DNA from: Pseudomonadota bacterium
GTDB taxonomy: Bacteria > Pseudomonadota > Alphaproteobacteria > Rhizobiales > Hyphomicrobiaceae
Length of the DNA stretch: 14,863 bases
NCBI GenBank assembly: GCA_023430845.1
Contig: JAEYYJ010000127.1
Location: 1-14,863 of the forward strand
Reading direction: 5' to 3'
Shown here: positions 7,325 to 13,592 of the stretch, piece by piece
Position numbering within the stretch: position 1 is the first letter of the stretch
How the letters are laid out: each line of letters opens with the position of its first letter
The notes under the pieces: model-generated
What the model saw: only the letters and a program-made list of their open reading frames with translations
Databases searched by the model: none
Told to the model about the DNA's origin: nothing
Position numbers and translations under genes: made by a program

Positions 7325-7942
7325 TCAGTGCGGGCGATGCGAGGCGATCTCGGGATCGATCAGCTCGCCGCGCAGGAGCGCCAGCGGCGCCTTGTGGTAG
7401 ATCTTGATGTCATGGAACGGGTCCGTCAGGATCTTCGTCACCCACACGATTCCTGCTTGCACATCCTGGATGAAGAACAGCTGCACCATACGGAACAGCA
7501 CGCCGGCGATACCGAGTGCGAGCCAGATCGTGCCGACGTGACGCGCGAAGCCCATCCATCCCTCGTAAGGCGGCAGCAGGCCGAAGAGCGTCGGGTTCAC
7601 GACCACGAGCAACGGCAGAAATGCCCAGATGCCCATGAGGATGACCTTCCGGAAGAGATTGTAGCCGACTTTGACCTCTTCCTTGTGCTCGTGCGTAACA
7701 TCGTTGGCGTGATCATAGCCTTTCGGCTCGAAGAAGAAGTGGCCGCTCTGACGCGTGCACATGCCGATGATCCACGCGATCAATGCGGCCATCGGCGGAT
7801 CATAGAACAGCATTCCGTATGCGACGACGAAGCTGATGGCGCTGACGAAATGCAGCGACTGGTTGATGCGGCTGTGATGATAGAAGCGATGGTCGTCCCA
7901 CCTCTGCTCACGCAGTGTCTCCATGAAGCCAGCCATGGCCAT
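7325..7942 (-). CDS. Mpo1-like (DUF962/YGL010w-type) membrane protein
   Basis: A 205-residue protein with about four hydrophobic segments (near 32-48, 50-62, 100-122 and 137-158), so probably integral to the inner membrane. Two motifs fit the Mpo1/DUF962 family as I remember yeast YGL010w: YHH followed exactly seven residues later by His (YHHSRINQSLH, 21-31), and GHxxFE (GHFFFE, 67-72). Yeast Mpo1 is an iron-dependent dioxygenase that shortens 2-hydroxy fatty acids by one carbon. Many other histidines (H78, H84, H86 and more) could add metal ligands. GGAGG lies just before the ATG at 7942. It is the last gene of the operon with pmtA and the glycosyltransferase, 51 nt after the pmtA stop, which suggests a lipid role. 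Substrate and activity are inferred only. Confidence 0.7.
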   Translation of the reverse strand: MAMAGFMETLREQRWDDHRFYHHSRINQSLHFVSAISFVVAYGMLFYDPPMAALIAWIIGMCTRQSGHFFFEPKGYDHANDVTHEHKEEVKVGYNLFRKVILMGIWAFLPLLVVVNPTLFGLLPPYEGWMGFARHVGTIWLALGIAGVLFRMVQLFFIQDVQAGIVWVTKILTDPFHDIKIYHKAPLALLRGELIDPEIASHRPH

Positions 7943-7993
7943 GATCCTCCGGTTGATGATCCGATGTGACGAACGCGCGGACGCGACAGAACC

Positions 7994-8674
7994 TCAGGCC
8001 GCGCTCACAAACTCGAGGTCCGAACGCGACTGCGCAGGCAACTTGCGGAAACGCAGAAGCGCAAAGTGACCGAGCGGTGGTAGCGGACGCCGCTCCGCGA
8101 GCGCCACGCCGCCGTGCTCCGCTATCCAGCTCTCGAAGCGCGCCCAGGGAAAATCCGATCGCCAGCCGAGTCGCTCGACGACAGGCTCGAGCAGCTTCTC
8201 GACCTTGAGCCGCGCGCCCCTCTCGGCGCCGACGCGATTGACCACGATCAGCTCGCCGCCGGGCTTCAGAACGCGCATGAACTCATTGAGCGCAGCCTCG
8301 GGGTCAGGCACAGTGTTGACGACGTACTGTGCCGTTACGACATCGAACGAAGCATCGTCGAATGCGAGATCCTGCACGTCCATGATCGCGAGTTGCTCGA
8401 CATTGGTCATACGCAGATCCGAGACCCGTTGACTCGCGACCTCGAGCATGGCCGACGAGATATCGACGCCGACGATCGTGCAGCGGTTCGAATAGTATGG
8501 GAGCGATATACCCGTCCCCACCCCCACTTCGAGAACACGCCCGCCAACCTCCTCGCAAGCCGTGATCGCCGCGCGTCGGGCCTTCTCGAAGACCGAACCG
8601 AAAACAAGATCGTAAACCGGCGCCCATCGGTCATAAGTCTTGACCACGCCCTCTCGATCCATGGCTCGCGTCAT
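7994..8674 (-). CDS. pmtA: Phosphatidylethanolamine N-methyltransferase, PmtA-type
   Basis: Class I SAM-dependent methyltransferase of 226 residues. The opening VVKTYDRWAPVYDLVFG is the hallmark of bacterial PmtA and UbiE-like enzymes. SAM motif I is VLEVGVGTG at 48-56 and the acidic end of strand 2 is VGVDIS at 69-73. LKPGGELIVVNRVGAERG, followed by an LLEPVVERLGWRSDF segment, fits the Rhodobacter-type PmtA, which methylates PE stepwise to phosphatidylcholine at the membrane surface. The ATG at 8674 is preferred since it overlaps the glycosyltransferase stop as ATGA; an ATG at 8689 is possible. The gene lies between a glycosyltransferase and an Mpo1-like protein. A broader methyltransferase role (quinone, for example) is less likely but possible. 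Confidence 0.8.
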   Translation of the reverse strand: MTRAMDREGVVKTYDRWAPVYDLVFGSVFEKARRAAITACEEVGGRVLEVGVGTGISLPYYSNRCTIVGVDISSAMLEVASQRVSDLRMTNVEQLAIMDVQDLAFDDASFDVVTAQYVVNTVPDPEAALNEFMRVLKPGGELIVVNRVGAERGARLKVEKLLEPVVERLGWRSDFPWARFESWIAEHGGVALAERRPLPPLGHFALLRFRKLPAQSRSDLEFVSAA

Positions 8675-9774
8675 CGGCTTCCACTCCATCTCTGCCTGTC
8701 GAACTGTTCTGCCTGAATACCCGCATCGTTCTCGACCACGTCGGCGCCGCCGGTCGGCAGGTCATGGGTGGCCTCGACGCGGATGGGATGCAGGTTCGCG
8801 AGAAACTGGGCGGCGCTGCGGGCCCAGGAAAAGCCGAGCGCGTGCGCGCGGCACGCATCGCGCGATATCGTGAGGGCATCGAGGCAGGCTTGGCGCAGAT
8901 CCTGATCGAGCGCGCCGACCCGAGCATTGCCGATCACGTCCAGCGGTCCGGTCACGGGAAAAGCAGCGACCGGCACACCGCAAGCGAGGGCCTCGAGCTG
9001 GGCTATGCCGAAGGTGTCCGTGAGACTCGGAAAGACAAAGACATCGGCGGCGGCGATATGTGCGGCAAGCGTTTCACCGCTCATGGCACCGAGAAAGACC
9101 ACGGCGGGATATCTGGCCCGCAGCTCTGCTTCCTGCGGGCCGTGACCGATCACGACCTTGCTACCCGGGAGATCGAGCGAGAGAAACGCATCCATGTTCT
9201 TCTCGATCGCGATGCGCCCGACATTCATGAAGATCGGGCGCGGCAGATTCAGGTAAGCGGCGCGGGAAGGCTGGAACAGCTCGGTGTCGACGCCGCGCGA
9301 CCACATGCGAAGTTTCGTAAATCCGCGCTCCTCAAGCTCCGACATGAGAGAGGGTGTCGAGACCATGGTCGCGGTCGCCGCAGAATGAAACCTCCGCAAG
9401 GCCGCATAACCCCATGAGACGGGCACCGGAAAGCGGGCCGAGACATACTCGGCGAAGCGCGTCGTGAGGCTCGTCGTGAAGGGTATCCCGCGCATCAGGC
9501 AGTATCTGCGCACAGCGAGGCCGATCGGCCCCTCGGTCGCAATGTGGACGGCGTCGGGTGCTGCGCGAGCGATGCGTCTTGCAATGTCGCGGCTGTTTGG
9601 TATCGCGCACCTGAGCTCGGGATACGTCGGCACCTTCAGCGATGGAAATCCGTCCGGCGTCAGGAACTCGACAATCGCGCCGCGCTCCGTGAGACTGCGG
9701 CGCAGGGCTTCGAGCGTACGAACCACGCCGTTGATCTGCGGGTGCCATGCATCCGTGGCTATAAGCACGGTCAT
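8671..9774 (-). CDS. GT4-family glycosyltransferase, probably acting on a lipid acceptor
   Basis: A 367-residue GT-B enzyme. The N-terminal domain starts TVLIATDAWHPQINGVVRTL, the glycine-rich acceptor loop of the MgtA/diacylglycerol glycosyltransferase branch of GT4. The nucleotide-sugar domain has NVGRIAIEKN (184-193), IGHGPQ and TDTFGIAQLEALACG, in which D253 and E261 form the E-x7-E pair with Asp in first place; I recall that change as common in this branch. GPLDVI follows. GAGG lies about 6 nt before the ATG. No membrane helix is evident, so it likely works at the inner face of the cytoplasmic membrane. It heads the operon with pmtA. Alphaproteobacterial relatives make glycolipids under phosphate shortage, often beside plcP, which is absent here. 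The sugar donor and acceptor are unknown. Confidence 0.85.
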   Translation of the reverse strand: MTVLIATDAWHPQINGVVRTLEALRRSLTERGAIVEFLTPDGFPSLKVPTYPELRCAIPNSRDIARRIARAAPDAVHIATEGPIGLAVRRYCLMRGIPFTTSLTTRFAEYVSARFPVPVSWGYAALRRFHSAATATMVSTPSLMSELEERGFTKLRMWSRGVDTELFQPSRAAYLNLPRPIFMNVGRIAIEKNMDAFLSLDLPGSKVVIGHGPQEAELRARYPAVVFLGAMSGETLAAHIAAADVFVFPSLTDTFGIAQLEALACGVPVAAFPVTGPLDVIGNARVGALDQDLRQACLDALTISRDACRAHALGFSWARSAAQFLANLHPIRVEATHDLPTGGADVVENDAGIQAEQFDRQRWSGSR

Positions 9775-9862
9775 ATCCGACCTCTTCGGAGACTACGGAC
9801 GCTGTCGATTGTGCTTGATTTAAGTACGCCGCGTGACGAACGCGCGCTGGAGCAGTATCGCC

Positions 9863-9883
9863 GTCACATCGCAAGCATGTGAC
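9863..9883. promoter_or_regulatory. 21-bp dyad in the divergent spacer upstream of the glycosyltransferase operon
   Basis: GTCACAT (9863-9869) and ATGTGAC (9877-9883) form perfect 7-bp arms around a 7-nt centre, 89 nt upstream of the glycosyltransferase start. The symmetry and spacing suit a dimeric repressor or activator. Read on the minus strand, CTGTCAC (9885-9879) is also a 6-of-7 PhoB half-site, followed at 11-bp steps by weaker matches (TTGCGAT, CGGCGAT). Apart from this site, the 283-nt spacer 9775-10057 holds no convincing gene. Confidence 0.35.
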
Positions 9884-10057
9884 AGTGCCAAAGGTCGTCT
9901 GCTGCAAGTCGCGATGGAGCACCGTGATCAGTTGTTCAGAATGAACCTAAACAAGCATTTGGAGGTAATGCAGGGGTTGCCATTGTTTGCAGCTTTCACT
10001 ATCAGCACAACGCGTCGTCTTCATGCCCCGGCGCATCGCCTATAGTCGGGTGGAACT

Positions 10058-10681
10058 ATGGACGCGAAGCGCGCACCCTTCACCGAGGTCGTTGCAGGCC
10101 TGCCGACAAAGGCCGAGAAAATTCGCGCGTTGGCGCGCGCGGGCTATGATCGTACGGAAATCGCCGTTCTCCTGAACATTCGCTATCAGAATGTCCGGAA
10201 TGTGCTTGTCGAGGCCGGAATAGCCGCACCGACCAAACGTCACAAAGAAATTCCAGCCCCGACGCCCGGTATCGAGACGCCCGGACGATCGTATTGGGAT
10301 CTGCTTCTGAAGTCCGGCTTCCTGTTCATCGGCGAATGGATCCTCGGGAATGATGGCGTCATCACCCTGGGAGCCGCCGTCCCCGTGGATTCGGGTGTGT
10401 ACGCGTTTGTCGTCGACGACATCGTGAAGTACGTCGGGCATACGCGCCGCGGTCTGCGCTATCGTCTGCGCCGCGTGCGTGGCCAGCTGGTCCGCCGACA
10501 GAGTACGGATCGCGTCGAGGAGCTGATTGCACAGGCGCTCAATCAAGGAAAGCGGGTGAAGGTTCTCGTCGCGACGCCCGAACCCTTGAAGTGGAAGGGC
10601 CTCCCCGTCGAGACCGCGGAGGGGCTCGAGGCCGGACTTGTGAAACTGATCCGGCCCGAGTGGAACACAGGCAAACGCTAG
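10058..10681 (+). CDS. Helix-turn-helix plus GIY-YIG nuclease-domain protein
   Basis: A 207-residue protein of two parts. Residues about 17-54 (KAEKIRALARAGYDRTEIAVLLNIRYQNVRNVLVEAG) look like a resolvase-type helix-turn-helix. After a proline-rich linker, residues 112-203 carry the GIY-YIG core: GVY (Y115), YVG (Y125-G127), an Arg-rich helix (R131, R134, R136), the metal-binding Glu in AEGLEAGL (E188 or E191) and the terminal Asn in LIRPEWN (N203). All expected catalytic positions seem present, so a DNA nickase or nuclease guided by the N-terminal domain is plausible. It is monocistronic, convergent with selB/selC, and only 60 nt from the tRNA 3' end. No integrase, methylase or recombinase is beside it. 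The biological role is unknown. Confidence 0.75.
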   Translation: MDAKRAPFTEVVAGLPTKAEKIRALARAGYDRTEIAVLLNIRYQNVRNVLVEAGIAAPTKRHKEIPAPTPGIETPGRSYWDLLLKSGFLFIGEWILGNDGVITLGAAVPVDSGVYAFVVDDIVKYVGHTRRGLRYRLRRVRGQLVRRQSTDRVEELIAQALNQGKRVKVLVATPEPLKWKGLPVETAEGLEAGLVKLIRPEWNTGKR

Positions 10682-10719
10682 AGCGTGACGGCGGCCTTGC
10701 TCTCTCGACCAGTGCGAGA

Positions 10720-12795
10720 TCAGTTTCCGCGCGAATTATTCTGGCGGAGGAGGCAGGAGTCGAACCCACCGAAAGCCGTCTCGCGACCTTCTCCGGATTT
10801 GAAGTCCGGCCGCCCCACCGGGGACGTTTCTCCTCCATCACGTGATGCCGACGGGGTGCCCCCAGCGGCTTCGCGCGAAAATAGATCCCGCTTGTGCGGG
10901 TTGATGCGGCGAATGTCACCGCGACGCATGGTCAGGCCCTGGCGATCGAAGAACTCCAGGATGTGGATGGCGACCTTGCGGCCGTTGTCCAGGCGATCGC
11001 GGAAAGCGATGACGGTGAACTCACCATCGGCATCTGCCGCTGCAAGTGCACGCGCCGTATCGGCCATCTCGATCACGGTGGCCCCGAGAAAATAGTGATC
11101 CAACGCGACTTCGTCCACATCTCCGCGTCGCGCGGCGAGTTTGAAGAGGCGGCGGATGAAACCCTCGTCGATCCGCTGTGCCTTGGCAATGTCGCGCACG
11201 CGCGGCGGACGGAAGCGGGCTTCCCCGCTGAGGAGCGGGGCTATCCGCGACCAGAGTTTTTCCTCCTCGTCGGAAAGCCGGACCTCGTGGCCCGGCCGGC
11301 GTACCCAGGAGCGATCGAGGACGATCTGCCCTTCGGCAACGAGCCGTTGGAGGGCACGCGCAAACGTCGGCCCCGGCAGGCGTGGATTGAGCGCAAGACG
11401 CAAGCGCTCCTGGCCGAGGCCGGGCAGGTCCGGCTTTTGTGTGTGAAAGCGATCGAGGGCCGCGACGACTTCTGTTGCATACGCCTGCCACGCTTCCTTC
11501 GTCAGCGCGACGAGCCGGTCGCCATCGGCGAACGTCACGAGGTCGAGCATTTTGACGACATCGTCGACAAGCCCGACAGAGGCTGCGCGATCGCGGAAGA
11601 AGGCCGCAAGATCGATGAAAGCGCGACTGCCATCGAAGAGCCGGCGGAGCACAGTCACCGGATCATGACCGGCCAGGATTTCCAGTTCCGCGCGGCGCGC
11701 CGGCGTCGCGCGTTGACGCTCGGGCGGACGCAGATCGAGGATGGTACCGCCGCCTATGGTGCGCGACGCCGCGGAATCGCGCAGCACGAAACGGTCACCG
11801 GCCGCCATCGCGGCAGGACGATCGAGCACGATCTGCGCGTAGTCGCCCTGGCCCGGTCCAATGCCCCCCGATTTCAGCGCGAGCACGCGGGCATTGCGCT
11901 CGGCCGAACCGTGGTGGAATTTTACGGGCAGCCACTGCGAAATGGCCTTGCGTTCGCTCGGCAGAAGGCTGAGCGACACATCGATGCGGTTCGCTGGGCT
12001 GTGCAGTGTCGGATCGAGCAGCACGTCGCCGCGCATGACGCTTTCCGGATCGATCTTCGGGCCGGCAAGCGCGAGCGCGCAACGCTGGCCCGCAAGCCCG
12101 AGCGTCGCCGCCGCGTTCTGCGCGTGCACCGATCGCACGCGCGCCTCCAGGCCCGTCGGCGAGGTCATCACGCGATCGCCGACTGCAACGCGCCCCGAAA
12201 GAACCGTGCCGGTGACTACCGTACCCGCACCGCGTAGGGAGAAGCTGCGATCGATCGCGAGCCGGAAGCGTCCGTCGGCAGGCCGGAGAGCTGTTGCCAG
12301 CGCTTCGCGATCGAGGAGTGCCAAAAGCTCGGCAACACCGTCGTCCGTGACTGTCGAGACGGGCACGATCTCGGCATCGGCGAGGCCGGTGGTGGCAAGC
12401 GTCGCGCGCACCTGAGCGTTGACCTCCGCGAGACGCTCGGGCGAGGCGAGATCGCTCTTGCTGAGCGCGACCGCACCGCGCCTGATGCCGAGCAGATCGA
12501 TGATGGCAAGATGCTCGCGCGTCTGCGGCATGACGCCGTCGTCGGCGGCCACTACGAGCAGCGCGAAATCGATGCCGGTCGCGCCGGCGAGCATGGTGTG
12601 CACGAGGCGCTCGTGGCCCGGCACATCGACGAAACCGATGATGTCTCCCGACGGGCGCGGCAGATAAGCAAAACCGAGTTCGATGGTAATGCCGCGACGC
12701 TGCTCCTCCTTCAGGCGGTCGGTATCGACGCCTGTCAGCGCGCGCACGAGGCTTGTCTTACCGTGGTCGATGTGGCCGGCGGTACCGATGATCAT
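10720..12795 (-). CDS. selB: Selenocysteine-specific elongation factor SelB (frame runs through selC)
   Basis: SelB is a GTPase that brings Sec-tRNA to UGA codons marked by a SECIS hairpin. Residues 7-15 GHIDHGKTS (P-loop), DVPGH at 57-61 and SKSD at 112-115 form the EF-Tu-like G domain; beta-barrel domains and C-terminal winged helices follow. The end [20 protein letters not shown] (near residues 616-635) resembles the mRNA-binding end of other SelB proteins. After DLF (637-639) there is no stop: the frame continues for 52 codons, through the whole selC tRNA gene, to a TGA at 10722-10720. The total is 691 residues against 614 in E. coli. The tail is low-complexity-like and probably non-functional. 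GGAGG lies 7 nt before the ATG, which overlaps the Sel1-repeat gene by 4 nt. Confidence 0.95.
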   Translation of the reverse strand: MIIGTAGHIDHGKTSLVRALTGVDTDRLKEEQRRGITIELGFAYLPRPSGDIIGFVDVPGHERLVHTMLAGATGIDFALLVVAADDGVMPQTREHLAIIDLLGIRRGAVALSKSDLASPERLAEVNAQVRATLATTGLADAEIVPVSTVTDDGVAELLALLDREALATALRPADGRFRLAIDRSFSLRGAGTVVTGTVLSGRVAVGDRVMTSPTGLEARVRSVHAQNAAATLGLAGQRCALALAGPKIDPESVMRGDVLLDPTLHSPANRIDVSLSLLPSERKAISQWLPVKFHHGSAERNARVLALKSGGIGPGQGDYAQIVLDRPAAMAAGDRFVLRDSAASRTIGGGTILDLRPPERQRATPARRAELEILAGHDPVTVLRRLFDGSRAFIDLAAFFRDRAASVGLVDDVVKMLDLVTFADGDRLVALTKEAWQAYATEVVAALDRFHTQKPDLPGLGQERLRLALNPRLPGPTFARALQRLVAEGQIVLDRSWVRRPGHEVRLSDEEEKLWSRIAPLLSGEARFRPPRVRDIAKAQRIDEGFIRRLFKLAARRGDVDEVALDHYFLGATVIEMADTARALAAADADGEFTVIAFRDRLDNGRKVAIHILEFFDRQGLTMRRGDIRRINPHKRDLFSREAAGGTPSASRDGGETSPVGRPDFKSGEGRETAFGGFDSCLLRQNNSRGN
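10742..10836 (-). tRNA. selC: tRNA-Sec (anticodon UCA), CCA encoded
   Basis: A 95-nt class II tRNA. It has a 6-bp D stem (CGTCCC/GGGGCG with a 4-nt loop), an anticodon stem CCGGA/TCCGG with loop CTTCAAA giving anticodon TCA, an 8-bp variable stem (GAAGGTCG/CGGCTTTC), TTCGACT in the T loop, discriminator G and encoded CCA. The 6-bp D stem, long variable arm and TCA anticodon together define tRNA-Sec, and the selA/selB neighbours agree. By hand the acceptor stem has 7 pairs (A8 faces C, not G) and the T stem 5, so the stacked helix is 12 bp rather than the 13 of E. coli. The tRNA starts at selB codon 654 and lies wholly inside that frame. Confidence 0.95.
10836..10847. other. 12-bp perfect palindrome abutting the tRNA-Sec 5' end
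   Basis: CATCACGTGATG reads the same on both strands. Its last minus-strand base is the first base of mature tRNA-Sec. It could be an operator, part of the RNase P leader, or chance. It also lies in the selB frame, so coding constraint may contribute. Confidence 0.3.
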
Positions 12796-13592
12796 GGTGC
12801 GGCCTCCGCTTCAGGGAGGCGCCGCGCCAGCTCCTTGCCGGCTTCGATCTCGGCCGGCGACAAGGTGGCAAAGACGGGACTCAGAAAACGCTCGGCGAGC
12901 TTGCTGCCCCCCCAGCGCGCGCGCATGAGCCAGGCATATGCTTTCACACGATCCTTCGGCACACCCTGGCCGATATGATGCGCCGCGCCGAGCATCGCCT
13001 GCCCATCGGCATCTCCGAGCGCGGCTGCCTTGCGCCACCATACGATGGCTTCGTTCGGATCACGCGCGACGCCAAGGGCGTTGTGATGAAACAAACCAAT
13101 GCGCGTCATCGAGGCCGCGATGCCCTGATCGGCGGCGGCGCGCGCCCACTTGAGGGACTCGGCATAATCGGGCGTGCGCCCGTCCTCGTTGGCGAGCAGC
13201 CATGAGAGCATATCCTGTGCGGCCGCATCACTCTGCTCGGCCGCGCGGCGATACCACTGCTCGGCATCGACGTCGCTTTGCGGAACGCCCTCACCCTTGA
13301 GGTAAGCCTCGGCGATATCGCGCTGTGAGGATGCATGACCTTGCACCGCAGCCGCCAGAAGCCACTTCGTGCCCGTCGCCTGATCCGCAGGTGCGCCGAG
13401 CCCCTGCATGAGGCAGGTCGCGAGGCCGTGCTGCGCCTCGGCCTCGCCAGCCTGCGCGAGCGGCAGCCACATGGCGATCGCCGCTTCATATTCCTCGGCG
13501 GCGAAAAATGCGCCGGCTTCGCGAAGCGGATCGGCAACCGGCGACGCTTGCTCGGGTTTGTTGCGACCGAATGTCAGACCGAGCAACTTCAC
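12792..13592 (-). CDS. Sel1-like (TPR-type) repeat protein between selA and selB
   Basis: A 266-residue all-helical repeat protein. About five Sel1-like units run from about residue 50 to 225, each with an A-x-(H/Y)-x-L-(G/A)...G-x-G-V...D...A-x-x-W-x-x-(K/R)-A-A pattern, for example [19 protein letters not shown] and [16 protein letters not shown]. No signal peptide is seen; the N-terminus ([14 protein letters not shown]) suggests a cytoplasmic protein. The start is GTG at 13592, overlapping the selA stop by 4 nt (GTGA), and its own stop overlaps the selB ATG (ATGA). It is therefore probably made in step with SelA and SelB. Such repeats mediate protein contacts. The name Sel1 comes from a worm gene and has no link to selenium. 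A role in selenocysteine insertion is inference from position only. Confidence 0.85.
   Translation of the reverse strand: MKLLGLTFGRNKPEQASPVADPLREAGAFFAAEEYEAAIAMWLPLAQAGEAEAQHGLATCLMQGLGAPADQATGTKWLLAAAVQGHASSQRDIAEAYLKGEGVPQSDVDAEQWYRRAAEQSDAAAQDMLSWLLANEDGRTPDYAESLKWARAAADQGIAASMTRIGLFHHNALGVARDPNEAIVWWRKAAALGDADGQAMLGAAHHIGQGVPKDRVKAYAWLMRARWGGSKLAERFLSPVFATLSPAEIEAGKELARRLPEAEAAP

Noticed and set aside
9968..10045. A 25-codon frame with GGAGG upstream, ending 12 nt before the HTH-GIY-YIG gene (possible leader peptide)
   Set aside because: The GGAGG is only two bases from the ATG, the peptide has no run of a regulatory amino acid, and no alternative RNA structures were apparent. It is too weak to call.
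10041..10046. TATAGT as a -10 box for the HTH-GIY-YIG gene
   Set aside because: It lies only 11 nt before the ATG and no acceptable -35 hexamer is found 16-18 nt upstream.
10682..10836. selC as an attachment site of an integrated island
   Set aside because: No integrase, tRNA fragment repeat or transposase was seen in the window. The tRNA is intact and both flanks look like ordinary chromosomal genes.
10894..12237. A 447-codon plus-strand open frame opposite selB
   Set aside because: It is antisense to conserved SelB domains, low in recognisable motifs and Arg/Glu-rich; best explained by codon bias.
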